From the NCBI RefSeq assembly GCF_017329605.1, contig NZ_JAFMTY010000001.1:1-64000 (forward strand): DNA of 64,000 nt, written 5' to 3'. Every line of letters begins with the position of its first letter. The first letter of the stretch is position 1. This stretch comes from Alicyclobacillus fructus. Lineage in GTDB: Bacteria > Bacillota > Bacilli > Alicyclobacillales > Alicyclobacillaceae. The translations under genes were made by a program, and so were the position numbers. Under the pieces are notes generated by a model. The model searched no databases, had not been told where the DNA came from, and saw only the letters and a program-made list of their open reading frames with translations. Shown one piece after another: positions 42,861 to 51,825 of this stretch.

Positions 42861-42976
42861 CACGCGCGACGCAGACCGCGGCGGGGCGTTGAGTCGCGCC
42901 ATGGAGAACGGTCATCGATGGATGGATTAGGATATCATTGGGCATCCTAGGCGAAAACGGTGCGGAGGGAAGCCGC

Positions 42977-44374
42977 ATGCGCCTGAATGATTGCCTGAAC
43001 CACGCGTCCGTCCCCACGCTTCAGCGAATTGCGCGGTCGCTTCGCGTCTCGTGCACCTTGTATTCCAAGCTCGACATGCTCCAGTCGATTCTCGAAGCCT
43101 GGCTCGACCCGGGCATGCGGCAAGCGATGGTGCGGCAGTGGTGCACCGAGTGGAGCGCCGCCATGCGGCGGGTTGTCCTTCAACCTCGGCACGCGTTCGC
43201 GCGCGAGGAAATGGCATCGCTTCTTGCCCCCTATGGAGACGATGCGCTTGATCGCGCGCTTGAGTCCGGCTGGCTTTACGTGCATCCCGATCCGGCGACC
43301 AAGTTTCCGCTCATTGTGCCGGAGGAGGTTCACGAAGCCTGTCACGCGTTTTTCGTCCATGACTGGCGAGCGCGTGTTTCCAGGCGCTCGGAGGACCCGC
43401 CCTTCGTGCGCGACGAAGAAGACGCGGCACTCGCAGATCTCGCGACGCTCGTCGCGTACGTGCGCGATCACGACGTGAGGCTCACCACGACGGGCGCCAT
43501 GTACAAACGCAACCTCGAACAGCTCATGCAACTGTTCATGATCGAGGAGTCGCTTGCGCTGCCCCGGTGGAGATTCGGCTACGGAAAGCACAGCTTCGCG
43601 TACCCCGACCGGCTCGCGCTGTTGTACGATTTTGCCTGCGATGAAGGAATCCTCGTGGAACAGGATGGACGGGTCGAAGTCGATGATGAGCGATGGTCGG
43701 CGTTCGCCTCTCGCCTCACCGTGACGAAATTGCGGCGTCTCTTGCGACATTATATTTCCAGCTATCGGGGGCCCATTCCACGGCTGTCCGACGTACTCAG
43801 GCTCATCCACCGCCTGGGCGGAGACTGGATGGATCTCTCGTCGATGTACGAGCTGTGTCTGCCGTTTCTGAACGCCTTCTACTACGACTCGACGGAGGAC
43901 GTGTGGCAGACAAGGGTAGTGAAAATGCTCGTTCACCTCGGCGTCGCCAGAATTGGTTCGGACTCGCCAGAATCTCCACCCAGGTGGTTTCAAACGACCG
44001 AACTCGGTCAAGAATTATTATCACAAGGCGACGCGGAGGCGACCGCGGATCTCATCGAACGCCGGCCGGCGCTCGTGGTGCAGCCCAATTTTGAATTGGT
44101 CGTCGTGTCGCCAGACCCACGCGTCGAGGAACGCATCGCTCCATTCGCGGAGAAGATCCCGTCAGACGGCGTTCGCGCGTATCGCGTGTTGGCTCACACC
44201 ATCGCTCGCGGCGTGCGAGACGGTTACGACTTCGATGCGTGGCGCGCGTTTCTCGCCCGGCATTCGCTGCACGGCATTCCGCAAAACGTCGAGCGGATGA
44301 TGCTTCGCTGGGTCGAAGAGGCGCGCGGCGGCGCGGACGCCGGAGCGCGTCCGCCGGGAGAGTCGTGGGCCTAG
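42977..44374 (+). CDS. Helicase-associated-domain protein (XPB/Ssl2 N-terminal-like)
   Basis: A 465-residue soluble protein. The C-terminal part (VVQPNFELVVVSPDPR, followed by FAEKI and YRVLAHTIARGVRDGYD) resembles the Helicase_C_3 domain found at the N-terminus of XPB-like helicases. I see no Walker A or DEAD-type motor motif, so it is probably not a helicase alone. The N-terminus looks like a winged-helix or helical region. ATG 42977 follows GGAGGGAAG. The identification is by pattern only and the function is unknown. Confidence 0.65.
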   Translation: MRLNDCLNHASVPTLQRIARSLRVSCTLYSKLDMLQSILEAWLDPGMRQAMVRQWCTEWSAAMRRVVLQPRHAFAREEMASLLAPYGDDALDRALESGWLYVHPDPATKFPLIVPEEVHEACHAFFVHDWRARVSRRSEDPPFVRDEEDAALADLATLVAYVRDHDVRLTTTGAMYKRNLEQLMQLFMIEESLALPRWRFGYGKHSFAYPDRLALLYDFACDEGILVEQDGRVEVDDERWSAFASRLTVTKLRRLLRHYISSYRGPIPRLSDVLRLIHRLGGDWMDLSSMYELCLPFLNAFYYDSTEDVWQTRVVKMLVHLGVARIGSDSPESPPRWFQTTELGQELLSQGDAEATADLIERRPALVVQPNFELVVVSPDPRVEERIAPFAEKIPSDGVRAYRVLAHTIARGVRDGYDFDAWRAFLARHSLHGIPQNVERMMLRWVEEARGGADAGARPPGESWA

Positions 44375-44509
44375 GACCCGCGAAGGGAAAAACACACCGG
44401 GTGCAGGAAAAGCGAGCTCATTTACAGAATACAATGAACACACAATTCGAAACTAGCGGATGCTCGCTGGACGCTTCCGAGACCTCGGGAAGCAGGGAGG
44501 AGAATGGCT

Positions 44510-45082
44510 ATGGGAACCACCGTGAGCGTCGCTGAGAAAAAGCATTTCCTGCGCTGGTTTCTAGCCAACTACCGATTGCAGAGCCGTGAAGCCGAGATGT
44601 TGTTGCGCTACATGATGTCGCGCGAAAGCATCCTCGAGCGCGTTCACTTCGTAGACAATTTCCGCCAATTTTCGCGCGTCATCGTGGTGTCGACCACCTG
44701 CGTGCACGTGGCGCCTTTCCGTTACTATCGGCGCAATAAGCCCGTCACCACGGATGTCGAGCAGGCGTTCATGGACTTGTATCAGCACCCGGACGAGGAC
44801 ATCTACGTGGGACTGTTCTTTAAGGACAGAAGCACATGTCCCGAGTTTGCTTCGGTGCTCGAGGAGCCCGCGCGCCCGGACTTGGATCCCGCTATCCGAG
44901 AGATGCTGTCTGTGCAGGCGGATCTCGTCATCGAACAGGCGCTCAGGGCCTATCGCCGAGAGCAACTGATGCGGGCGGTCGACGCCGCGCTGGATGCTGG
45001 AGACAAGCGCGCGTTTCTGGCGGCGAGTGAGCGGCTCATCCAATTCGATCGCGGCGACTATCCGGAAGATCATCCTGCGTGA
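44510..45082 (+). CDS. ypiB: UPF0302 family protein YpiB
   Basis: A 190-residue protein matching YpiB in length and in the segments KKHFLRWFLANYRLQSREAE, FSRVIVVSTTC and the C-terminal IDxALDxxDKxxF-type motif (VDAALDAGDKRAFLAASERL). Its function is unknown, though it lies near tyrA in many Bacillales. ATG 44510 has AGGGAGGAGA at 9-base spacing. A terminator follows. Confidence 0.88.
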   Translation: MGTTVSVAEKKHFLRWFLANYRLQSREAEMLLRYMMSRESILERVHFVDNFRQFSRVIVVSTTCVHVAPFRYYRRNKPVTTDVEQAFMDLYQHPDEDIYVGLFFKDRSTCPEFASVLEEPARPDLDPAIREMLSVQADLVIEQALRAYRREQLMRAVDAALDAGDKRAFLAASERLIQFDRGDYPEDHPA

Positions 45083-45098
45083 CGAGCGAGCCGGCGTT

Positions 45099-45133
45099 GG
45101 CTGTGCGGCCGCGAGCCTCACAGCCATTTTTTG
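45099..45133 (+). terminator. Terminator after ypiB
   Basis: GGCTGTG (45099-45105) pairs with CACAGCC (45119-45125), followed by ATTTTTTG. It overlaps the end of the convergent YitT-type gene. Confidence 0.8.
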
Positions 45134-45996
45134 CGCCGCTTGCCCGAGGAGCTCGCTTCTCCGTCGAAGGTGAAACCTTCTCCCAGCACCTCATGGACCG
45201 GATTGACCGTGACAAACGCGTGCGGGTCGATATTCTCGATGATCCGCTGCACGCGGGAGACCTCGTCTCGCGACACCACGCAATATATGACCTCGCGGTT
45301 TGCCCCCGTATAACCGCCGCGCGCCTGGAGAAGTGTCGTGCCGCGATCGAGTTCGCGGTGAATGGCCTCGATGATGGCGTGATGGTGGTCGGAGACAATC
45401 ATCATCGCTCGTCCGCTCGAAGCTCCCTCAATTACGAAGTCAATCACGCGGCTGGCGACAAACAGCGCGACGAGTGAATACATGGCGGTCTCCTTGCCGA
45501 TGAGCACCATCACGGACAGGATGACCACGAAATCGATGGCGAACAGGGTCTGTCCCATGCCGATGCCGCGGTGATGCCTGAGCAATCGCGCGATGATGTC
45601 GGAGCCTCCCGTCGTGCCGCCTGCACGAAAGATGAGGCCGAGGCCGATTCCGGTGATCACGCCAGCGTATAATGCCGCGAGCAGCGGATCGTGCAGCGGA
45701 ACGCGGATAGGTTGCGTGAGTTCGCTGAAGGCCGACACGCCCGCCACGCCCGCGGCCGTCTTGAGAACAAACTCGTGTCCGAACTGTCTCCAGGCCACGA
45801 GGAGAAGCGGAATATTTAAGATGAAAAAAGATGCGCCGATCGGCACGTGCAGTTTGTACAACATCAGCAGGGAAATGCCCACAAAGCCGCCCTCGGCCAG
45901 GTGATTGGCCACCAAAAACCCGTTCAATCCCAAGGCGTAGATCAGGGCGCCGACCACAATGGCGCCCCACTGAATGCTCCGTTCCAAATTCCACAT
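45118..45996 (-). CDS. YitT-family membrane protein (YpjC-like)
   Basis: A 292-residue protein with five or six N-terminal membrane helices and a C-terminal DUF2179 domain. Family marks are GLNGFLVANHLAEGGFVGIS, RAGGTTGGSDIIARLL and the late TGANREVIYCVVSRDEV. The position near ypjD-dapB matches B. subtilis ypjC. The transported substrate is unknown. ATG 45996 is preferred for the AGGGAG upstream. Confidence 0.9.
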   Translation of the reverse strand: MWNLERSIQWGAIVVGALIYALGLNGFLVANHLAEGGFVGISLLMLYKLHVPIGASFFILNIPLLLVAWRQFGHEFVLKTAAGVAGVSAFSELTQPIRVPLHDPLLAALYAGVITGIGLGLIFRAGGTTGGSDIIARLLRHHRGIGMGQTLFAIDFVVILSVMVLIGKETAMYSLVALFVASRVIDFVIEGASSGRAMMIVSDHHHAIIEAIHRELDRGTTLLQARGGYTGANREVIYCVVSRDEVSRVQRIIENIDPHAFVTVNPVHEVLGEGFTFDGEASSSGKRRKKWL

Positions 45997-46051
45997 CGTA
46001 CGTGACTCCCTTGGCGCGACGCTGGTACTATGAGCCATTATACGGGCGAGA

Positions 46052-47095
46052 TCACGGCGTCTTCAACGGCTGCGCGAAGGTCAACACGGTGAGGAGCCAG
46101 AGGGCCATCCACCCGAATGCCGTGTATCCATATTGAACAATGGCCCGAAATCCAAACGCTGTAAAGATGGCGCACGCGCAGAGAATCAGGCCCGCGGCGG
46201 CCAAACGCCTTCCATGCGTGGAGGGGCGCTCGCCAAGCACGCTGTAGAGATTCCCGACGAGTGTGGAATAGATTTCCCCAAAGAGGACCGCGATAAACAA
46301 AAGCGATACGGCCCGCGGGTATCCGAGCGCGATGTGGCCCATGGGTACGGCGTATTGATACGCCTCGGGGGCATGCGCAAAAAGGGTCGCGGTCACGGCC
46401 AGAAGCAAAATGCCGAGCCCGGCCGCGCCGATAAGCGCGCCGTTTCTCAGCGCCGCGGGCTCTTGAATCCGCCCGCCGAGGGGCACAAGCACGCCGACGG
46501 ATAAGCCCACATTCATGGCTGCGTACACGAACGCCGACGTGATGGCCGGCCAAATGGCCCCCGGATTGGCGGGCGGATGGAGGATCGCCGGGCGGTTCGC
46601 GGGTTCGGCGAAGTTGATGAGCCCAATGCCCGCGGCGAAGATGCAGAGCGACGGGACGATCGCGGCGTTGGCGCCCACAAGCCCGCGAACGCCGAAAGCC
46701 GAGGTCGCGGCCGTCACGGCGATGGCGCAAGCCACGCCGAGCGCATACGGCGCGTGCAGCTGTTCGCGAAAGAGCGCGCCGGTACCTGCCAGCATGGCGA
46801 TGGTCGTTCCCAGGAGCATCGCCACAATGAGGGCGTCGACGGCGCGAGCCAACCACGGCGGGAGCATACGCGCCGTGAGGTCCCGGAAGGACGTGGCGCG
46901 GCACTCGGCGCCGAGCGCGAGCAATCGGTGGCCCCACCAGGCGAACAGGCCGGTGGCGAGAAGGATTCCGAGATACCCCCACGCACCAAATCGCCCAAAG
47001 AATTGGTAGACTTCCTGCCCCGACGCGAACCCAGCCCCGACGACCGTGCCAATGTAGACGGCGGCAATTTGAAAGGCGAGCTTCGCTCCCCTCAT
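46052..47095 (-). CDS. YkvI-family membrane protein (APC-like transporter)
   Basis: A 347-residue protein with about ten hydrophobic segments. The opening IAAVYIGTVVGAGFASGQEV is the hallmark of YkvI and related APC-superfamily proteins. It is probably a solute permease, but the substrate cannot be inferred. ATG 47095 follows GAGGAGG with 8-base spacing. It is divergent from uppP across 172 bases and co-directional with the YitT gene. Confidence 0.85.
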   Translation of the reverse strand: MRGAKLAFQIAAVYIGTVVGAGFASGQEVYQFFGRFGAWGYLGILLATGLFAWWGHRLLALGAECRATSFRDLTARMLPPWLARAVDALIVAMLLGTTIAMLAGTGALFREQLHAPYALGVACAIAVTAATSAFGVRGLVGANAAIVPSLCIFAAGIGLINFAEPANRPAILHPPANPGAIWPAITSAFVYAAMNVGLSVGVLVPLGGRIQEPAALRNGALIGAAGLGILLLAVTATLFAHAPEAYQYAVPMGHIALGYPRAVSLLFIAVLFGEIYSTLVGNLYSVLGERPSTHGRRLAAAGLILCACAIFTAFGFRAIVQYGYTAFGWMALWLLTVLTFAQPLKTP

Positions 47096-47267
47096 CCTGC
47101 GTTCCTCCTCGCCAACCTGTCCTTGTCGATACATCGTATGGAAGACGTCTTGCAGACATGCCGTCTATGGTCGCTGGACATGTTCCGCTGAGCCCGTCCA
47201 TATACATCTAGGGGCTGTGTGGACGCAGTCATTGCGGAGGGAGGTTGTCCATCGAGGGGGAACGTCG

Positions 47268-48071
47268 ATGACGTACGGCGAAGCCGTGCTGTTTGGAGCG
47301 GTGCAGGGACTGACGGAGTTTTTGCCCATCTCAAGTTCCGGTCATATCGTCCTGTTGGAGAAGTTGCTCCACGTCGACGTGGAGCGAAATACCGCGTTCA
47401 TTCTCATGCTTCATGTGGGAACCCTGTTTGCCGTCTTGTACGCGATGCGAAGGGAAGTCCGTTGGCTCATCCAGCATCCTCGGGCTAGGGAGACGTGGAT
47501 GCTTGTTGTGGCGCTCTTGCCCACGGCCGTGATCGGCGCGCTGTTTGAGGAGTGGTTCGACGATCTGTTTGCCTCAGGCGTGACCATCGGCCTCGAGTTC
47601 CTCTTGACCGGCGTCGTGCTGTGGTGGATGGACGCCATCGACGCGGGCAAGAAGAACGAATCGACCATGACGGTGGCGGACAGTCTGTGGATTGGGGCGC
47701 TGCAGGGCGCAGCCATCCTGCCGGCGCTGTCGCGTTCGGGGCTAACCATCGCGGGGGGGCTGTGGCGGGGGCTCGATCGGGCGGCCGCGACGAGGTTTTC
47801 GTTTCTGTTGTCCATTCCTGCGATTTTGGGCGGCGCTCTCGTCAAGCTTGACGATCTCGTCGAAGCCCACGGCGCCGTGGCCCTTTCGTCCGGTCCTATG
47901 ATCGCGGGCATGTTGGCCGCGCTCGCCATGGGATACCTGTCGGTGCGATGGACGGCTTCGCTCGTCGCCCGCACCAAAATGCGCTGGTTCGCGCTCTATG
48001 CGTTCGCCTTGGCGGCTTGGATTCTGTTCGATCAGTTGGTGCAACACCGATTCTTTCCTCCTCTTGCGTGA
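47268..48071 (+). CDS. uppP: Undecaprenyl-diphosphatase
   Basis: A 267-residue integral membrane phosphatase of the BacA/UppP family. The catalytic motifs are GLTEFLPISSSGH and ALSRSGLTIAGGL. It recycles undecaprenyl phosphate for cell-wall synthesis and can raise bacitracin tolerance. ATG 47268 follows GAGGGGG. A bidirectional terminator follows. Confidence 0.96.
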   Translation: MTYGEAVLFGAVQGLTEFLPISSSGHIVLLEKLLHVDVERNTAFILMLHVGTLFAVLYAMRREVRWLIQHPRARETWMLVVALLPTAVIGALFEEWFDDLFASGVTIGLEFLLTGVVLWWMDAIDAGKKNESTMTVADSLWIGALQGAAILPALSRSGLTIAGGLWRGLDRAAATRFSFLLSIPAILGGALVKLDDLVEAHGAVALSSGPMIAGMLAALAMGYLSVRWTASLVARTKMRWFALYAFALAAWILFDQLVQHRFFPPLA

Positions 48072-48088
48072 CCCGTTCATAGCCCGCA

Positions 48089-48130
48089 AAAACGGCCAGG
48101 CATCGCTTGTGTGCGATCCCTGGCCGTTTT
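48089..48130. terminator. Bidirectional terminator between uppP and ylbJ
   Basis: AAAACGGCCAGG (48089-48100) is complementary to CCTGGCCGTTTT (48119-48130), with an inner ATCG/CGAT pair. T-runs occur on both strands, so it serves both convergent genes. Confidence 0.9.
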
Positions 48131-48139
48131 CGGCTGCGC

Positions 48140-49429
48140 TCAGCCCTGCGAGCGAACGAAAAACGCGACGACGCGAATGCGCCGCAGCAGAAACGCCAGC
48201 GCGGACAAGCAGGTGAGAACGCCCAGAATGGCGATCCACCATTCCAGACTGCTCGACATCGCGTGCGTGAACGCAGGCCAAAATCCGTTTTGGCCGAGCG
48301 CCGCCGATGTCGCCGGCAAGTGATGGGCCAGGTGGGCCATGGCGCCTTGCGGAGCGCGTCCCACACCGAGCGCGTACAGGGCGACCGTGAGAAAAGCCGC
48401 CAATGCTGCATGCAGGAAGCGCGCCAGGAAATACGGGCGCATGCGAATGTCGGTCTGCGTCAGCACGCTCGCGACCTGCGCATGAACACTCAGGCCGCTC
48501 CACGCGATGATCCCGCTGACGAGCGCGAGCTTTTGAACGAGTGGCGCCGGTACGGCGGCGGTCTGCGCGCTACCGATGTCGAGCTCGAGAACGCCGGCCA
48601 ACGTTGGCTGAACCAGGCCTGTGTGGATGCCGAACAGGCGGTACAGTTCCATGAGCGGCCACCCCAGAACCGCCATCACTCCGCTGACTTCGAGGATTTC
48701 GATCACGACGGCAAAGAACACGATGAACCCGGAAATCATGAGGATGGTTTGGACCGATTCGCTCACGGCGTTGCCGAGCAGCTTGCCGAAGGGCCGTCCG
48801 TCTTCTGCGCGCGCAGCCAACATCTCGCGGTACGCGCGGGCGAACAGATTGCCCTTGGGCCTTACTTCTTCGCGCTCTTTCACTTCCCGCAGATGGTCGG
48901 GATCGCGCCTCCCCCAGAATTTGAACGCCACGCCGACCAGAAACGAGGAAATGTAGTGCGCGATGGCGAACAGAGCTCCGAGGGCCGGAGACTTGAACAT
49001 CCCGACGGCCACAGCGCCGAACATGAACAGCGGATCCGCCGTGTTGGTGAAGGCGAGCAACCGCTCTCCCTCGATGCGCGTGCACTGCTTGGTCTGTCGA
49101 AACCGCGCCGTGATGACCGCGTCCATCGGGTATCCGGCGGCCAGCCCCATCGATAGGGCGAACGCGCCGACGCCCGGCACGCTGAAGAGCGGCTGCATCA
49201 GCGGTTCGAGAAGCACGCCGAAGCCGCGGACCACGCCGAGTCCAAGGAGCAGCTCGGAGACGATGAAGAACGGCAAGAGCGAGGGAATGATGATCTCCCA
49301 GCATACCTTGAGTCCTTGCATGCCGGCTTCGTACCCGACCTTGGGATACATCACGAGTGCCAGGGTGAACACGACGGCCATCGCGGCCAAGAGGACTGTG
49401 CTCTTCTGTCCGCGTCTCTCTGTTTGCAA
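48140..49429 (-). CDS. ylbJ: Sporulation integral membrane protein YlbJ
   Basis: A 429-residue polytopic protein with about eight membrane segments. It matches YlbJ/spore-maturation nucleoside-gate proteins: VCWEIIIPSLLPFFIVSELL, GYPMDAVITARFRQ, FTNTADPLFMFGAVAVGMF and LEVSGVMAVLGWPLMEL. It is expressed in the mother cell in Bacillus and needed for heat-resistant spores. TTG 49429 is preferred because AAAGGAGGGA lies 7 bases upstream; an ATG 18 codons earlier lacks such a site. Confidence 0.9.
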   Translation of the reverse strand: MQTERRGQKSTVLLAAMAVVFTLALVMYPKVGYEAGMQGLKVCWEIIIPSLLPFFIVSELLLGLGVVRGFGVLLEPLMQPLFSVPGVGAFALSMGLAAGYPMDAVITARFRQTKQCTRIEGERLLAFTNTADPLFMFGAVAVGMFKSPALGALFAIAHYISSFLVGVAFKFWGRRDPDHLREVKEREEVRPKGNLFARAYREMLAARAEDGRPFGKLLGNAVSESVQTILMISGFIVFFAVVIEILEVSGVMAVLGWPLMELYRLFGIHTGLVQPTLAGVLELDIGSAQTAAVPAPLVQKLALVSGIIAWSGLSVHAQVASVLTQTDIRMRPYFLARFLHAALAAFLTVALYALGVGRAPQGAMAHLAHHLPATSAALGQNGFWPAFTHAMSSSLEWWIAILGVLTCLSALAFLLRRIRVVAFFVRSQG

Positions 49430-49559
49430 GGGCGCTTCCCTCCTTTTGCGAAGCCCGGTTCGGGCCCGAGATGGTCCATACATGCTTATGACAAGCCCCG
49501 GCTTTTATGTGTACGAGAGCCGGTTCGGTATAATGGGTGTCGCGAGGAGGAGAATGGGT

Positions 49560-49916
49560 GTGGAGCTGTCTCAGGTCCAGCAGGAAGTTCACCAGTACAT
49601 ATCTCAATTTAAGGAAGGTTATTTTCAACCGATGACATTGGTCGTCCGGCTCGCGGAGGAACTCGGCGAACTGGCGCGCGAAATCAACCATCATTACGGG
49701 GAAAAGCCGAAGAAAGCGGACGAGCCGGAGGGGGACATCGCGCTCGAAATCGGCGATATCCTGTTTGTGTTGACGTGCCTCGCGAATCGGCTTGAGATCG
49801 ACCTCAGCGATGCCTTCGCGGCGACGATGGACAAGTTCCGCACGCGCGATCGCGACCGCTGGACTCGCTGGGACCGCGAAGCAGAGGCAAAGGACGGGGG
49901 GCGAGTCGATGAATAG
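49560..49916 (+). CDS. ypjD: MazG-like nucleotide pyrophosphohydrolase YpjD
   Basis: A 118-residue MazG-like protein. The metal-binding pattern is EELGELAREINHHYGEKPKK and the later ALEIGDILFVLTCLAN (ExxE...ExxD). It probably hydrolyses non-canonical nucleotides. It precedes dapB as in Bacillus. GTG 49560 gives better spacing from AGGAGG than ATG 49554. A TATAAT at 49529-49534 may be its -10. It overlaps dapB by 8 bases. Confidence 0.9.
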   Translation: MELSQVQQEVHQYISQFKEGYFQPMTLVVRLAEELGELAREINHHYGEKPKKADEPEGDIALEIGDILFVLTCLANRLEIDLSDAFAATMDKFRTRDRDRWTRWDREAEAKDGGRVDE

Positions 49917-50637
49917 ACCAGATGGAATTCGGGTGGCCTTGGCTGGCGCGATGGGCCGCATGGGACAGGCGGCGCTCGAGGCGCTGCAACGGGAAGACGA
50001 TCTGCATCTCTGCGGCCTGTTGGTGCGCCGCGCGAACGAGGAAGCCGAACGGCGGCTCTCGCCGTACGGCGCCGTGTATGACGATCCCGAAAAGCTCCTG
50101 GACACCGAAAGGCCGGACGTATGGGTGGATCTCACGGGGCCCGAGTCGGTCGTGCGCCACGTGGACCTCGCGCTCTCGCGCGGTGTGCGCCCCGTCGTGG
50201 GGGCGACCGGTTACAGCGACGACGACGTGCGTCGCTGGGAACGGACGGCGCGCGAGCGGCAAATCGGAGGAGCGGTGTGTCCGAATTTCGCGATTGGCGC
50301 CCTGCTGATGATGCGCTTCGCGCGCGAAGCCGCCCGCTTCATGCCGCGCGCCGAGATCGTCGAGCTCCATCACGACGGCAAGCGGGACAAGCCGTCCGGC
50401 ACGTCGCTTCGCACCCGAGCCATGATGGACGTGGACTACGAGGTTCCCATCCACAGTGTGCGCCTGCCAGGTCTCGTCGCGCATCAGGAAGTGATCTTCG
50501 GCGGCGCTGGCGAGGTGCTGACCATCCGCCACGACTCGCTCAGCAGGGAAAGTTTCATGCCCGGTCTCATCGAGGCCATCAGGCGCGTGATGCAGATGCG
50601 GGAGCTGGTGTACGGATTGGACAAGCTGTTGTGGTGA
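49909..50637 (+). CDS. dapB: 4-hydroxy-tetrahydrodipicolinate reductase
   Basis: A 242-residue NAD(P)H enzyme of lysine and dipicolinate synthesis, relevant to spores. It has VALAGAMGRMGQAALEAL at the cofactor site and the catalytic ELHHDGKRDKPSGT block. CPNFAIGALLMMRF is the family motif. ATG 49909 overlaps ypjD. Confidence 0.95.
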   Translation: MNRPDGIRVALAGAMGRMGQAALEALQREDDLHLCGLLVRRANEEAERRLSPYGAVYDDPEKLLDTERPDVWVDLTGPESVVRHVDLALSRGVRPVVGATGYSDDDVRRWERTARERQIGGAVCPNFAIGALLMMRFAREAARFMPRAEIVELHHDGKRDKPSGTSLRTRAMMDVDYEVPIHSVRLPGLVAHQEVIFGGAGEVLTIRHDSLSRESFMPGLIEAIRRVMQMRELVYGLDKLLW

Positions 50638-50669
50638 GGAAGAGCACCTGGCAGAAAGGAGATGCGCCG

Positions 50670-51824
50670 TTGCGCGTGGGAATCAGTTGTTACCCGACGG
50701 TGGGCGGCTCGGGGGCCGTGGCGACGGAGCTCGGAAAGGCGCTCGCGCGCCGGGGACACGAGGTGCACTTCATCGTCACCGACGTGCCGTTTCGGCTTGG
50801 GGCGTTCGTGGAACACGTGTACATCCACCAGATTGAGCCCATCACGTATCCTGTCCTGAAGACGCCGCCCTACGACTTCGCGCTCGCCAGCCTGATGGCG
50901 CGCGTGGCGGATGAGTACCAATTGGACGTCCTTCACGCGCACTATGCCCTTCCGTTCGCCGTATGCGCACACCTGGCGCGCGAGATGGCCCGGCACCCAA
51001 TTCGGGTGGTGACCACGCTTCACGGCACCGACATCACGGTGCTCGCCCAGGACCAGAGCCTGAAATCCATCATCAAGCTTGGCATGGAGCGGAGCGACGC
51101 GGTCACGGCGGTCAGTCAGAGTCTGGTCCGGGACACTGCCCGGCTGTTTGAGACCGACAAGCCCATCCGCTGCATTTACAATTTTGTGGATCCGGACGTG
51201 TTTCGCCCCGGGTGTGGTGGGGAGCTGAAGCGACATTTCGCGCCCAACGGCGAACGCGTGCTGCTCCACATCTCCAATTTTCGGCCTGTGAAACGCCTGC
51301 GCGACGTGATCGCCATCTTTGAGCGCGTGGCGCAACGAATTCCGGCAAAGCTGCTGTTGGTCGGTGAAGGGCCCGATCTGGGGGTGGCCAAGCGCCAGGT
51401 GGAGGAAGCGGGGCTCGCCGACCGAGTTCATTTTTTGGGGCGCCAGGATGAGGTCGCGCCGCTTTTTGCCGCGGCCGATCTGTTTCTTTTGCCTTCGGAG
51501 AGCGAGAGCTTCGGCCTGGTCGCCCTCGAGGCCATGGCGTGCGGCGTGCCCGTGGTGGGTTCGACCGCCGGCGGCATCCCTGAGGTGGTGGAGCACGGTG
51601 TGACAGGATATCTTGCGCCGGTCGGGCGCGTCGACGAAATGGCCGAGCTCGCCTGCCGGATTCTTTTGGATGAGGCCACTTACCGGGCGTTTTCCGTCCA
51701 GGCCCGCGAGCGCGCGGTTCGGGAGTTTCATGTCGATCAGAAGGTGAGCGAGTACGAGGCTTTGTACCGCGAGGTGATGGCGGCTGAACGCGGCGAGACA
51801 GCTCATCCCCGAGCCGGCACTTGA
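50670..51824 (+). CDS. bshA: Bacillithiol glycosyltransferase BshA
   Basis: A 384-residue GT4 glycosyltransferase that joins GlcNAc to L-malate in bacillithiol synthesis. It has [18 protein letters not shown] at the start, [19 protein letters not shown], and the GT4 [21 protein letters not shown] 50670 follows AAAGGAG at 8-base spacing. bshB1, which lies between dapB and bshA in Bacillus, is absent here; mgsA too. The 3' end may overlap a far-upstream start of cca. Confidence 0.95.
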   Translation: MRVGISCYPTVGGSGAVATELGKALARRGHEVHFIVTDVPFRLGAFVEHVYIHQIEPITYPVLKTPPYDFALASLMARVADEYQLDVLHAHYALPFAVCAHLAREMARHPIRVVTTLHGTDITVLAQDQSLKSIIKLGMERSDAVTAVSQSLVRDTARLFETDKPIRCIYNFVDPDVFRPGCGGELKRHFAPNGERVLLHISNFRPVKRLRDVIAIFERVAQRIPAKLLLVGEGPDLGVAKRQVEEAGLADRVHFLGRQDEVAPLFAAADLFLLPSESESFGLVALEAMACGVPVVGSTAGGIPEVVEHGVTGYLAPVGRVDEMAELACRILLDEATYRAFSVQARERAVREFHVDQKVSEYEALYREVMAAERGETAHPRAGT

Positions 51825-51825
51825 A

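Noticed and set aside
42867-42976. Separate promoter for the gene at 42977
   Set aside because: TTGAGT and TATCAT-like words are present but not at usable spacing.
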